DNA of 64,000 bases from Thalassotalea euphylliae (GCF_003390335.1 NZ_QUOU01000001.1:1302001-1366000); one strand, 5' to 3'; shown: positions 36,501 through 46,084, counted from the first letter of the stretch. Numbers and translations: made by a program. The notes: a model not told the origin generated them from the letters alone.

Positions 36501-38063
36501 CAATAAGCTATCTACAGAGTGATCTTGGAGCAGGGTGATAGCTTGCTCCCCTTCGGGAATAAAGGTTTGAGATTGCTCGGTTTGCCCTGAAAAGCAACTG
36601 AGATGGCCAGCCGAGTTGATTTGACAGATCGCCTCGTCGATGGCGACCAATTCTTGTAACGATTGTGCCGACGGTGGCCAGTTGATGTGCTTTTTGAGGG
36701 CTAACGAATTAATATCTAGCTCGTATAAGGCCTCGCCATAGGTTTTAAGCCACAATGTGCGCTCATCTTTATAGTGAATTTGTGCCACATCCAGTGGGAC
36801 ATTAACTAATTCGGCGCTATCTCCGTCAACCGCTTGTTGAAAGAGCTGTCCCGATTCATTGGTAAACCAAACAAGACCATTGTCGTCTTGGGCAAAAGAG
36901 CTTAGCCATAGGTCGCCCGTATCGCTGGTATGGGGGCCTGATTGAAGTAGGCGACTACTGATTTTGTGAACTTTTACACCGCCTCCGTAGGTGCCAAACC
37001 ACAGGTTGCCAACTTTATCTTGAAAAGAGGTCATCACCCAAGGTTCTTCAAATTCATTGGGGGCGCTACCTCGCTTGGCGACCTGAACCGTTGATAAGGT
37101 GAGCAGGTCAATGGCATTGATACCTTCTTTGCTACCGACCCATAGCTCACTGCCTTTGGTGGCTAAAATCGAACGAACTTGATTGGAAAGCAATTGATAG
37201 TTTGTCGATTTTTGATTGAGGTGATGTTGTAACTGGTAATTTTTATCGACAATGTAAATACCATTGTCTGTCGCTAGCCAGTAATTTTCAGCAACCTGCT
37301 TAATGTCGAAAATTGAGCTGGCGTCAATTGTAAAATTCCACTGACTAGTGGTTGTGGTGTTCTCTTTGAGGTGTTTAACCAACGTAAAATTCTGATTCGC
37401 TAGGTAAGCACCATCATCAAAAGTGCCTAGCCAAAAGTTACCTTTGCCGTCTTGGTGAATACTTTTTACTGCACTGAAACTTTCATTGTTGCTTTCATTG
37501 CGCACGAGCGTAAATTCGCCAGTCGCCGTGTTGAACTGGTGTAAACCTGTATCGGTTGCTACCAGTAACTGAGTGCCAGCTAGTTGCGCGTGGATATTGT
37601 CTGCGCGGATCTCATCAATAGTCCAAATAACGTTATCGGATAAGGTGTTGCGCGCGGTTTCATTTCGCGTGTAATTGGTGAAATCATTGGTGGCGGGGTT
37701 ATAGCGGCTGAGGCCATTGCCCGTGCCAACCCAAAGGGTTTGTTGACTGTCGATAAACAGCGTTCTGATATAGTTGTCGGCGATAGAATTAGCGTCTTTC
37801 ATATCGTGACGATAGTGAACAAATTCGTGGCCGTCGTAGCGATTCAAACCATCGGCGGTAGCAAACCACATAAATCCTTGTTCATCTTGAATAATTGAAA
37901 ACACATAGCTTTGTGACAAGCCATCGACGGTGGTGAGTTGTTGGAATTTAAAGTCGCTGACCGTATTGCTGGCAAAACTGGTCACACTCGTTGTCAGTAA
38001 CACGAATAGGCTGAATAAAAACAGCCAAAAAGGGGATGGTTTATTAATTGAAAGAACAGCCAA
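33510..38063 (-). CDS. propeller-type sensor with PAS, GGDEF and EAL domains
   Basis: About 1517 residues from a TTG preceded by AAGG; a longer frame to a GTG at 38138 has no ribosome-binding site. A signal peptide (about 1-31, FWLFLFSLFVLLTTSVTSFA) leads a periplasmic region of regulator-propeller repeats (FMWFATADGLNRYDG, TLWVGTGNGLSRY) and a Y_Y_Y domain near 730-795. A membrane segment lies at about 801-823. Inside the cell follow two PAS domains (about 850-960 and 975-1080), a GGDEF domain with intact GGDEF at 1159-1163, and an EAL domain with intact EAL at 1287-1289 and DDFGTG. It can plausibly make or break c-di-GMP in response to an external ligand. It lies between the M16 peptidase and repeat-peptide genes on the same strand. 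Confidence 0.88.
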   Translation of the reverse strand: MAVLSINKPSPFWLFLFSLFVLLTTSVTSFASNTVSDFKFQQLTTVDGLSQSYVFSIIQDEQGFMWFATADGLNRYDGHEFVHYRHDMKDANSIADNYIRTLFIDSQQTLWVGTGNGLSRYNPATNDFTNYTRNETARNTLSDNVIWTIDEIRADNIHAQLAGTQLLVATDTGLHQFNTATGEFTLVRNESNNESFSAVKSIHQDGKGNFWLGTFDDGAYLANQNFTLVKHLKENTTTTSQWNFTIDASSIFDIKQVAENYWLATDNGIYIVDKNYQLQHHLNQKSTNYQLLSNQVRSILATKGSELWVGSKEGINAIDLLTLSTVQVAKRGSAPNEFEEPWVMTSFQDKVGNLWFGTYGGGVKVHKISSRLLQSGPHTSDTGDLWLSSFAQDDNGLVWFTNESGQLFQQAVDGDSAELVNVPLDVAQIHYKDERTLWLKTYGEALYELDINSLALKKHINWPPSAQSLQELVAIDEAICQINSAGHLSCFSGQTEQSQTFIPEGEQAITLLQDHSVDSLLLLTESQTIYRFSIAEQRFELVYSLSETELQSLMVSNMQLKRQNLWLAASGKGIIHVDLVTNKISTFSENNGLNNSYIADMLMSADSNLWFATNKGIGVIDSKTKILKQFDRDYGLDHIEFNAHSALLTSQGWAYVGSPKGYIRFRPQQLFNAQQQLNTPVINDVTIANKSIKTLPAFSEQELPLNLANAKSFTIGYRDFPLSFEFVSPNPALANQTIYRYRLIGLEETWIDTTPDNRRATYTNLSPGHYSFEIEVFDVFAPELTQRSQLNFTISPPWWLSTSAIVLYGLATILLLTYFVQQLRHRHEYLYQIKKSEERLKLSLWGSGDEMWDWNVHSQKIFRSNIWGILDFPQDGKRNVGAEQTNIHPNDIKRVTAAIEEHFDKKTDHFETTYRVMDKQENWVWVLDRGKVVERDEQGTPVRMTGTLKDITQIKKAEERLKLFAKCIENISDAVVIYDRQFATIDVNESFTRITGQSKAEVMGEQLQFNRYPNTFSQAIKKQLMVEGSWQGEIESLRDDEQLYYCDLTLDAIRDESGNISHFVGVFSDVTERKKSDAELRRLANSDTLTGLPNRSYFQANQLRLVKSKTAHALLVFDLDNFKKINDSMGHQVGDMILVEVAKRIARIGGKRISVYRLGGDEFSVIIENTNDIHTVTTLAKEILNSIAQPLKIKNQEIVLFSSIGIVLYPEDGATPAELLKNADTAMYHAKDNGGNRYQFFSDSMNKQAVKRIQIETLIRHGLKEDYFSVFYQPKIDIASGKVAGMEALVRFETPTKGIISPLAFIPISEETGQIIDIGEIVLRKSCFATKRWIDAGLFDGRVAVNLSAVQFTQPNLPQMIANILAESQLPAKHLELEITEGTVMDSPQQAIDTMLQIRSMGIHLALDDFGTGYSSLAYLKKFPLNTLKIDKAFVDDIESSDQGRNMVATIVTIAHNLGMQVVAEGVENNNQLSFLSGLGCEQLQGYLYSKPLPENDFQKYLLSYQITDKSTNFLHS

Positions 38064-38241
38064 ATTGTTTGCCTTGCAGCTCGAAAGCTGAACTAGGTCA
38101 CTTATTATAATTATTTGCTTACATTTAATCGAAAGCACATCAACAAGTCAATATAACTGGTTGATTACTGTACAACTAAAAGATTAACCGGGCGCATATT
38201 GTACTATATATCGCAGCATAACTGCGGCTTTATCCTTTTTA

Positions 38242-41040
38242 TTAGTACTTGAGCGCGGCTTTTTCTGGTAATTCGCTGGGTGACTTGACGAGTTGAGCTG
38301 CCCTTTGTTGCCACTTCTGCGTTTGTGCTTCGTTTTGCGCGGAAACTAAGGTTAGCCTGTTGAGGTATTCGCCTTGGTTATTCTGACTGAGGTGTTGAGT
38401 TAAGCTCTGGCTAACGAATGCGATAATTTCGCTTAGCTCGACATTGTTAATGGCATTTAACAACCTTTGCTTGCGGTCAAAGGTAAAGTCTTGATTGGAT
38501 ATTGCCGCCCAAAAACGTTGGCTCTTCGTGCGCAAGCTGGTGTCTTTTTCGGCCAATTGAGCGCTTAGCCCAAACTTGAAGGTTTGCCATTGTGCTTCTG
38601 AGACGCCGGTTAATTTTTGACACACAGTTTCGATGAACTCGTCAATTGCCTCAACTAATTTGGCCGCCGAGGTGTGGGGCGATTGAATGTAAAAGGCAAT
38701 GCCAGGATAGCGGTTAATGGGAATATAACCGACATTAACTAAATAACCATATTGCTTTTCGGTGCGCATTTCCTGAAAGAAAAGTGGCGCGAGAAAATGG
38801 CTAGTAAGCATAGTCAGCGCCGTGGTATGCTCGCTTTTTTCTACTTGCGGGTAATAACAAACGGCAGCGTGGTCGTGCTCTGGCATCAACACAGGCAGCA
38901 CGTACTCTTGTTGCTCTGCGATGTTGATCACAGGGCAGCTAACGTGATTGCGACCGTCAAAGCAATGATTAAAGCCGTCTTGAATTTGTTTGGCGATTGC
39001 TTGGGCGTGCTTTTCCAGCCAGTTTCCATGGATCAATACGTCGAGTGTGATGTGTTCGAACAATCTGCCGCAAAAGCGCAAAAACTGCGCAAACGAAATG
39101 CTGCTGATCGCTGCTAATAGCTCTGCTGCAGAAGGGTTATTAGGCTGCATGGCAGCGCTAAGGGTTGCGAACAGCTGGGAGATAGATTTGTTTTTATCAG
39201 CATTTTGCCATTGTTTGATATGTTGTTTTTTACTCAGCTCAAACGCTTGCTCGCTAAAGTCATGACGCATTAGGCTGGCGAGCAGACGCTCCAAGAGTAA
39301 TGGCTGTTTTTCGCTAAGCCCGGAAATTTGCAGTGTCATTCCACCTTGGTGTGCGTATAGATGATAGTGAATACCTGCTAACTCGGCATCGTAGTGCTCT
39401 TCTGTGACTTGGTCACCAAAAATATCAACAAACATTCGAGTCATCACGATATTGGCTGTTGAGGCGATGGCGAGCGGAGAATCAATCCCAATGTAGATAT
39501 AACCTTTGGGTACCTTATAGGTTGTATCCTGCTTATACCAAACACAAAGGCCATTGTGATTGTCTATCATGGCTGGCCTGCTGGATTCATGACTGTGTGA
39601 CCAAATTTTCGGGGCCGCAATGATATATGGATTAGGCGCTGGTAATGTTAAGTCTGGATGAATGGCGATATCTTGCCATCGAGCAAGAGTTGCTTCTGCG
39701 ATCGGTTGAATATGATACGGAACTTGGTACCAAGGGCTGAGTTTGTCGCATCTATAATGTTGACCTATTTTGATGATGCGACAGTTGCGAGGCGATAAAA
39801 ATGTCAGTAAATATTCAACGCTGTCATCACACATGCCAGTCATCAGGTAATCACCAGCAATATAATCTTCGACGGGGTAGTGCTGCATATTAACAGCAAG
39901 CTGATTAACCGAATCGAGCGGCTTGAGCCGCTCCATGTAATCAAAAGCAATACGCGTCAACTTTTGTTTTTCATTGTAAAAGTTATGTGGCAGCGGTCTT
40001 TGTTTCAATAACTGGATATAGCTAAACACCACATCTAACACTTGCTCGATATTGGCTTCGCCATACTCGGTCAATGAGATACTAATATTAAAATCTTTGA
40101 AGTTGGAGCCGTTAATACCCGAGCCTGCGGTTAATGCCATGGCTAAGTGCTGGCGTTTTAGTAAAGATAAAATGCTCCCTTTACCTTCGTGTCCAAGCAG
40201 GTAGGTAAGTACTGACTCTGGTTTGTGCTGATAATATTTATCTATGCCAGGCATGGCAAAGCTAACGATGAGTTGTCGTTCTTCTTTGACTGGGGTTACG
40301 GCAATTTCTTGCGCTAAATGCTCTGCTAAATAAAGTGGTGCCGATATCTCGGCTTTTTCACCGCCTGCCTTTATCCCAGAAAAATATTGCGTTGCTAACT
40401 GTTTTAACTCGGCAACGGTTTGCGGCCCCTCAAGTGCAAGCGTCATCAGGTTTGCGCGGTAGTTGCGCTCAAAATACGCCATAATATCAGCTTGGGCATT
40501 TTGCCCAGGGCGATCTGCTAGGGTTTCGAGGTTACCGACTGAAAATTGCGAAAACGGGTGAGCCGGGTTGACCGTTGCCTTGTGAACATCGTAAAGGCGG
40601 CGGATATCGTCTTTGAGTTTAAGCTTAAACTCCGCATCAATGTTTTGTCGTTCAGATTCGACAAAGGCTTCACTTAGTAATGGGCTGATAAAAAAGTCAG
40701 CAAAGCGCGCCAGTGCATCGGCTAAGTAATTGCTTTGTATATCAAAAAAGAAACATGTGTGTTCAGTGCCAGTCCACGCATTGTGATGGCCACCGTGTTG
40801 ACTAATGAATTTTTGATATTCACTACCATCAGGGTAGTTTTTTGTACCTAAAAACAGCATGTGCTCAACAAAGTGAGCCAAGCCTTCGCGATCTTGCGGA
40901 TCGTCAAAATGGCCTGCGTTGATGGCAAGCGCCGCTGCTGCTTTTTCCGATTCCGTATTTTGGATCAGTAACACCCGCAAGCCGTTGCTTAGCGTTATTG
41001 GCAGGTAGTGTTTTTTATCGTTAGGGCTTTGTTTCAACAT
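38242..41040 (-). CDS. M16-family zinc metallopeptidase (insulinase/pitrilysin type)
   Basis: A 932-residue two-half M16A peptidase. The inverted zinc motif HFVEH is at 56-60, with the third-ligand region SERQNIDAEFK about 70 residues later; the C-terminal half is the inactive clamshell copy. Such enzymes degrade peptides up to a few kDa. I start at the ATG at 41040 behind GGGA; the frame to 41073 adds a few residues. No signal peptide is seen, unlike E. coli protease III, so a cytoplasmic site is likely. It is divergent from sixA and lies 179 bp upstream of the chosen start of the sensor gene. Confidence 0.9.
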   Translation of the reverse strand: MLKQSPNDKKHYLPITLSNGLRVLLIQNTESEKAAAALAINAGHFDDPQDREGLAHFVEHMLFLGTKNYPDGSEYQKFISQHGGHHNAWTGTEHTCFFFDIQSNYLADALARFADFFISPLLSEAFVESERQNIDAEFKLKLKDDIRRLYDVHKATVNPAHPFSQFSVGNLETLADRPGQNAQADIMAYFERNYRANLMTLALEGPQTVAELKQLATQYFSGIKAGGEKAEISAPLYLAEHLAQEIAVTPVKEERQLIVSFAMPGIDKYYQHKPESVLTYLLGHEGKGSILSLLKRQHLAMALTAGSGINGSNFKDFNISISLTEYGEANIEQVLDVVFSYIQLLKQRPLPHNFYNEKQKLTRIAFDYMERLKPLDSVNQLAVNMQHYPVEDYIAGDYLMTGMCDDSVEYLLTFLSPRNCRIIKIGQHYRCDKLSPWYQVPYHIQPIAEATLARWQDIAIHPDLTLPAPNPYIIAAPKIWSHSHESSRPAMIDNHNGLCVWYKQDTTYKVPKGYIYIGIDSPLAIASTANIVMTRMFVDIFGDQVTEEHYDAELAGIHYHLYAHQGGMTLQISGLSEKQPLLLERLLASLMRHDFSEQAFELSKKQHIKQWQNADKNKSISQLFATLSAAMQPNNPSAAELLAAISSISFAQFLRFCGRLFEHITLDVLIHGNWLEKHAQAIAKQIQDGFNHCFDGRNHVSCPVINIAEQQEYVLPVLMPEHDHAAVCYYPQVEKSEHTTALTMLTSHFLAPLFFQEMRTEKQYGYLVNVGYIPINRYPGIAFYIQSPHTSAAKLVEAIDEFIETVCQKLTGVSEAQWQTFKFGLSAQLAEKDTSLRTKSQRFWAAISNQDFTFDRKQRLLNAINNVELSEIIAFVSQSLTQHLSQNNQGEYLNRLTLVSAQNEAQTQKWQQRAAQLVKSPSELPEKAALKY

Positions 41041-41251
41041 AAATTCCCATATCACACTTGTATCGAACAGCACGATCGGAAAGTCGTGTTTATACTTTTG
41101 ATTATAGCGTTGTTTTTGTTATAAATTACTTGACGGAATAAGGCCAGTTTATTTTATTCTTAACAGTTGTTATTAATCATAACGCGTTTCTTTTACTATA
41201 GCCGGAATTTTTTAACACTGACCGCGATTTAGTGATGTGCGGGAGAAATTA

Positions 41252-41761
41252 ATGCAGATTTTGATCATGCGGCACGGGCAGGCTGATGCCACTGCCAATT
41301 CTGACGCTGAGCGTCCATTAACCGAGCATGGTGTCAAAGAAGCCGCAATGATGGGTAAATGGATGGCGAGCAAGGATATTGCACCTAGTCAAATTTGGGT
41401 AAGCCCCTATTTACGTGCTCAGCAAACCTACCAGTCATTGTCTGAGTGTCTTTCGTTGTCGAACGAGCAACTTAGTGAATTGACAACCACTCAATCCATG
41501 ATCACACCTTCAGGCTCAGCTTCACAAGTACGTGATTTGATTGATGGTCATTTGGCAGAGCATGCAGATTCACCTGCCCAAATTGAAACCCTGCTCATTG
41601 TATCTCATATGCCTTTGGTCAGTTATTTAGTGTCGGAACTGACACAGCATGAGTTTGCGCCTATTTTTCAAACCGCTGGTATTGCTGAAATTGACTATGA
41701 TGCCACGCACATGATGGGGCATCTAAATGGCGTCATTTCACCAGCCGACCTGACGAGCTAA
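41252..41761 (+). CDS. sixA: phosphohistidine phosphatase SixA
   Basis: A 169-residue histidine phosphatase with the catalytic RHG in IMRHGQAD at the N terminus and a second histidine in VSHMPLVSYL. SixA removes phosphate from histidines of phosphotransfer proteins. The ATG at 41252 follows GGGAG at 7 nt; a GTG at 41237 gives a longer frame without ribosome-binding site. Convergent with smrB. Confidence 0.9.
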   Translation: MQILIMRHGQADATANSDAERPLTEHGVKEAAMMGKWMASKDIAPSQIWVSPYLRAQQTYQSLSECLSLSNEQLSELTTTQSMITPSGSASQVRDLIDGHLAEHADSPAQIETLLIVSHMPLVSYLVSELTQHEFAPIFQTAGIAEIDYDATHMMGHLNGVISPADLTS

Positions 41762-41859
41762 TTCGCAACGCCTTTATATACTGCTCTGTGCTTAGCTATT
41801 AGGCGCAGCTATTTTCTCTGCCAAGGCATAAGCAAAGTTATTGGCTTTGATTGCGTTGC

Positions 41860-42393
41860 TTAGTATTTGTCTTTGATATCGATCAGGGCGAGCAGGGCGC
41901 CGTCACCACCATGCTCTAGTGGCGCTTGGTGAAAGGCTAATACATCGGGATGTTGCACTAGCCAATGTGGTACTTTGTTTTTCAAAATTCGGTTGCCAAT
42001 CCCATGTACGATGCACACGCAACGCACGTGCTCTTTGTGGCACGCCAGCAGTAAAGCAGCTATTTCTCGCTTGGCGTGTTGTTGGCTAAGCCCGTGTAAA
42101 TCCAAAATCAGCTCTGGGTGGTAAATGCCGCGCCGCAAATTTTTGGCTTCGAAACTGTTCGTACCTTCTTTGACGTATTGCATTGGTCCTGAGCGGTTCA
42201 AATCAGGTTCAAATTCATCGGAAAAATGAAACTCTGCCACTTGTCGTTGAGTCATTTGATTGGCTTTGGCAATCGGGGGGGACGGCCGCTTTTTTTGATG
42301 AACGACTTTGTCTTGAATAATTGGTTTTACTTTGCCGATCTCATCTTTAAACAATTGCTTTTCTTCAGCGGTTAATAAATCTTTAAATTTCAT
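41860..42393 (-). CDS. smrB: Smr-domain endonuclease SmrB
   Basis: A 177-residue protein with a C-terminal Smr domain (about 88-177; LDLHGLSQQHAKREI and CIVHGIGNRILKNKVPHWL, cited as VHGIGNRILK). SmrB cleaves mRNA between collided ribosomes as a rescue step. I start at MKFKDLLTAEEK (42393), matching the family; the longer frame to 42507 overlaps prmB and is not conserved. It is divergent from prmB with 89 bp between, as in many gammaproteobacteria. Confidence 0.93.
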   Translation of the reverse strand: MKFKDLLTAEEKQLFKDEIGKVKPIIQDKVVHQKKRPSPPIAKANQMTQRQVAEFHFSDEFEPDLNRSGPMQYVKEGTNSFEAKNLRRGIYHPELILDLHGLSQQHAKREIAALLLACHKEHVRCVCIVHGIGNRILKNKVPHWLVQHPDVLAFHQAPLEHGGDGALLALIDIKDKY

Positions 42394-42482
42394 GGCAAAG
42401 TTGAACACGTAAACAGAGTTTAATGATATAGTAATTGCCCTTTTTTGTCCCCCATTAGTACGTAAGAGCGCGAAACACGACC

Positions 42483-43427
42483 ATGTCTTTAACCCCTGAG
42501 CCAACAAACCCTATCTATAGCCAATTAACCACCATTGAAGATTGGACGCGATGGGCGGCAAGCGAATTTAACCGCGCTGATTTATTTTTTGGTCACGGCA
42601 CCGACAACGCATGGGATGAGGCGATCAAACTCGTCATGTTTGCGTTGGCACTTCCGAGTGAGCTATTTGATGCCAGCAAAAATGCTAAGTTACTGGCTCA
42701 AGAAAAGCAGGAGCTGTTTGAATTGATTGCTCGTCGAGTAGAAGAGCAAATACCAGCGGCCTACCTTACTAACCAAGCCAATTTTGCAGGTTTGTCGTTC
42801 TATGTTGACGAGCGTGTATTAGTGCCGCGCTCACCGATTGCAGAGCTGATTGATAACAAGTTTTTACCTTATCTTAGCGAGCAACCAAGCCGTATTTTAG
42901 ATTTATGCACTGGCAGTGGCTGTATTGCGATTGCATGTGCTTATGCATTTCCAGAAGCGGAAGTGGATGCGCTTGACCTTTCGGTTGATGCGCTGAATGT
43001 GGCGCAAATAAATATTGAAGGGCATGGCTTAATGGCACAAGTTATTCCGATTCAATCTGATCTTTTCGCCTCTGTCGCGCAAGAGAAGTATGATTTAATT
43101 GTCACCAATCCACCGTACGTCGACCAAGAAGACGTTGACAGCTTGCCTGCGGAGTTCACGCATGAGCCAGAAATGGGGCTTGGGTCTGGTCATGATGGCT
43201 TAGATATCACGCGCGAAATTTTAGCAAAAGCTGCAAGCCAGTTAACTGATACTGGTGTTTTGGTATGTGAAGTCGGGAATTCGCAAATTCATGTCGAAGC
43301 GGCTTATCCAGAAGTGCCGTTTCACTGGGTGGAGTTTACGCGCGGTGGACACGGCGTGTTTGTGCTAACCAAGGCACAATTAGAGGAATATCAAGAAATT
43401 TTTAACCAACGGGTTGTTGCAAGATAA
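42483..43427 (+). CDS. prmB: ribosomal protein L3 N5-glutamine methyltransferase
   Basis: A 314-residue SAM-dependent enzyme that methylates a glutamine of ribosomal protein uL3. It has the SAM motif LDLCTGSGCIAIACA near 138-152 and the catalytic NPPYVD near 204-209, with an N-terminal helical domain. The length and the aroC neighbour indicate PrmB rather than PrmC. Its TAA overlaps the ATG of aroC. Confidence 0.94.
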   Translation: MSLTPEPTNPIYSQLTTIEDWTRWAASEFNRADLFFGHGTDNAWDEAIKLVMFALALPSELFDASKNAKLLAQEKQELFELIARRVEEQIPAAYLTNQANFAGLSFYVDERVLVPRSPIAELIDNKFLPYLSEQPSRILDLCTGSGCIAIACAYAFPEAEVDALDLSVDALNVAQINIEGHGLMAQVIPIQSDLFASVAQEKYDLIVTNPPYVDQEDVDSLPAEFTHEPEMGLGSGHDGLDITREILAKAASQLTDTGVLVCEVGNSQIHVEAAYPEVPFHWVEFTRGGHGVFVLTKAQLEEYQEIFNQRVVAR

Positions 43428-44515
43428 TGTCAGGTAATACATACGGAAAATTATTCACGGTCACCACTTTTGGTGAAAGTCATGGTTTAGGTTTAGGGGC
43501 GATTGTTGATGGTTGTCCTCCTGGATTGGAAATCTCTGAAGCTGATTTGCAGTTTGACCTCGATCGCCGTAAGCCTGGGACTTCTCGCTATACTACGGCG
43601 CGACGTGAAGCCGATCAGGTTAAAATTATGTCAGGTGTGTTTGAAGGGAAAACCACAGGTACACCGATTGGTTTGCTGATTGAAAATACCGATCAACGCT
43701 CGAAAGATTACGGTAATATCGCGCAAAGTTTCCGCCCCGGTCACGCGGATTACACTTACACCCAAAAATATGGTTTTCGCGATTATCGCGGTGGCGGCCG
43801 CTCGTCTGCGCGCGAAACGGCGATGCGTGTTGCTGCGGGTGCGATTGCTAAAAAATACCTGAAACAGCAATTGGGCATTGAAATCAAAGCCTGTGTTACA
43901 CAAATTGCGGATGTTAAAGCGGAGCAGTTTAATTGGGCGATTGTTGAAGAAAACCCATTCTTTTTCCCCGATGAAACTAAGCTTGAAGCACTCGATGAAA
44001 CGTTGCGCGGTATTATCAAGCAAAAAGACTCTATCGGCGCGAAAATCATGGTGGTAGCCACAGGGGTGCCTGTTGGCCTAGGTGAACCAATTTTTGATCG
44101 CTTAGACGCGGATATTGCACATAGCCTGATGAGCATCAATGCGGTTAAAGGGGTTGAGATAGGCGATGGTTTTGAGGTCGTGAATCAAAAAGGCTCAGAG
44201 CACAGAGACGAGCTAACACCCGAAGGCTTCGCTTCTAATCATGCGGGTGGCGTACTGGGGGGCTTGTCATCAGGTCAGCCCATTGTCGCCAATATTGCGC
44301 TAAAGCCAACGTCAAGCATTGGTGTTAGTGGTCACACCATTGATGTTGATGGTAATGCTATGGATATCGCAACCAAAGGTCGACACGATCCATGTGTTGG
44401 TATTCGCGCGGTGCCGATTGCCGAAGCTATGTTGGCATTAACGCTAATGGATCATTATCTGCGTCATCGCGGTCAAAATGCTGATGTTGCCTGCACAACA
44501 CCAGTGATTGAGTAA
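43427..44515 (+). CDS. aroC: chorismate synthase
   Basis: The 362-residue FMN-dependent enzyme makes chorismate from EPSP, the end of the shikimate pathway. Signatures are GESHGLGLGAIVDGCPPG near 12-29, RPGHADYTYTQKYGFRDYRGGGRSSARET in part (GHADYTYTQKYG) and RHDPCVGIRAVPI near the C terminus. TAATG overlap with prmB gives coupling. A terminator lies at 44574. Confidence 0.97.
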   Translation: MSGNTYGKLFTVTTFGESHGLGLGAIVDGCPPGLEISEADLQFDLDRRKPGTSRYTTARREADQVKIMSGVFEGKTTGTPIGLLIENTDQRSKDYGNIAQSFRPGHADYTYTQKYGFRDYRGGGRSSARETAMRVAAGAIAKKYLKQQLGIEIKACVTQIADVKAEQFNWAIVEENPFFFPDETKLEALDETLRGIIKQKDSIGAKIMVVATGVPVGLGEPIFDRLDADIAHSLMSINAVKGVEIGDGFEVVNQKGSEHRDELTPEGFASNHAGGVLGGLSSGQPIVANIALKPTSSIGVSGHTIDVDGNAMDIATKGRHDPCVGIRAVPIAEAMLALTLMDHYLRHRGQNADVACTTPVIE

Positions 44516-44573
44516 GCTGGCCGCTAAAAGCCTGTTAACACTAGCTAATTAGCTTAGCGATAAAATTGATATG

Positions 44574-44596
44574 GCTCGCCACGGCGAGCTTTTTTC
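44574..44596 (+). terminator. rho-independent terminator of aroC
   Basis: GCTCGCC/GGCGAGC with a minimal AC loop is followed by six T. Confidence 0.82.
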
Positions 44597-44716
44597 TATG
44601 CGATAATCAACGAGCTCTTTGGCATCAGGAAAAATGACATTTTGCAATTTCGCTCTCAAGAGATTTGTCGTATCAACAATCACTTTTGTACCAATATGGA
44701 ATTAATTCTCTAGCAC

Positions 44717-45868
44717 ATGTTATCTAACTTTGTTCGCTTATCGAACGGCTACTTTTGGTACTTTGCTGTACTTGGCCTAGCCATGCCTTTTCTTGCCGTA
44801 TTTTTGGAAGGGCGCGGGTTTAACTCCCGTCAAATTGGTGAACTACTGGCAATTTTCACCGCAACAAAAATAATTGGCCCATCTTTCTGGGCATTTTTTG
44901 CGGATAAAACCGGCAAACAGCTCGTTGTTATTCAAGTGGCGAGTACACTGGCGATGGTGTCGTTTTTTGGTTTGTTTTTTGTTGATGGCTATTGGCCGAT
45001 AGCTGTAGTACTGGCGCTGTTTAGTTTGTTTTGGACTGGTATGCTGCCGCAGCTGGAAGTGCTAACGCTGCATTCAATGCGCAAAAGCGCGAAATTTTAT
45101 GCCCGAATCCGATTGTGGGGGAGCTTAGGATTTATCGCATTGGCTGTTATTGCCGGTGAAGTGATGGCGAGTCATGGCAGTGAAACTTTTATCTTGCTGG
45201 GCTTAGTGGTATTGATTGGTTTGTGGCTATCGACACTATTGATGCGCGACAAAAAAGGGCAAAGCGACAGTGGTGCAAACGCAAATTCAATGTTATCCCT
45301 GCTAATGTCGCGCAATTTTATTTTGTTTTTTGTCGCAGGCTTGTTACTGCAAGTCAGCTTTGGCCCTTACTATTCGTTTTTCGCGCTGTACATTCGAGAC
45401 TTAGGGCACCCAAGCTATGCGGTCGGCTTATTGATTGGTGTTTCGGTTGTTGTTGAGGTCGCGACATTTATTCTCGCGGGGCGTATTTTTAAACGCTTTA
45501 GCGTTTACCATATTCTGGTGTTTAGTTTTTTAACTACGGCGCTACGATGGCTACTGATGGGCTATTGGGGAGAACATATAGCGCTCTTGGTCGTTACCCA
45601 GCTAATTCACGCAGCGAGCTACGCACTTTATCACAGTGCGTCAATGCAATTTATCCAACATCACTTTCTTGCCAACCAACAAAATAGGGCACAAGCACTC
45701 TACATCAGTGGCGTTTATGGGGTTGGTGGCGCGATAGGGGCGTATGCAGCGGGTTTATTGTGGCTAGATGGTGATGGGCTAACTCAAACACACGTTGCTG
45801 CTGCGATCACCGCTTTGCTGGCAGGGGTTATTTCGCTAGGGTTAAATCAAAAACAGCTAGCATCTTAG
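44717..45868 (+). CDS. major facilitator transporter, HcaT-like
   Basis: A 383-residue protein with about 12 membrane segments. The N-terminal FWYFAVLGLAMPFLAVFLEGRG and the signature ARIRLWGSLGFI (about 129-140) are typical of the phenylpropionate permease/nucleoside symporter branch; cited motif LWGSLGFI. In Shewanella-type genomes such a gene follows aroC. Substrate unknown. The ATG has no clear ribosome-binding site. Confidence 0.85.
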   Translation: MLSNFVRLSNGYFWYFAVLGLAMPFLAVFLEGRGFNSRQIGELLAIFTATKIIGPSFWAFFADKTGKQLVVIQVASTLAMVSFFGLFFVDGYWPIAVVLALFSLFWTGMLPQLEVLTLHSMRKSAKFYARIRLWGSLGFIALAVIAGEVMASHGSETFILLGLVVLIGLWLSTLLMRDKKGQSDSGANANSMLSLLMSRNFILFFVAGLLLQVSFGPYYSFFALYIRDLGHPSYAVGLLIGVSVVVEVATFILAGRIFKRFSVYHILVFSFLTTALRWLLMGYWGEHIALLVVTQLIHAASYALYHSASMQFIQHHFLANQQNRAQALYISGVYGVGGAIGAYAAGLLWLDGDGLTQTHVAAAITALLAGVISLGLNQKQLAS

Positions 45869-46084
45869 CATTTGCAAAATATATGCTGTTAAGCGCTGCA
45901 CATACGAGACGTACGAGGTTGTTTAATTAACTAGACCGCGATGGGGAGCCGGGCTAGGTCAAGTAAGCGCTGGCTTTTTTGGGGAGTTTTGTTGCTTTAT
46001 ATGCCACAGAGATGGTTGCGGATAGAACGATTACTAAAGGAAGCGATAACAAGGAAGGCGATAACCGTCTTTTCTGACAAGCCA

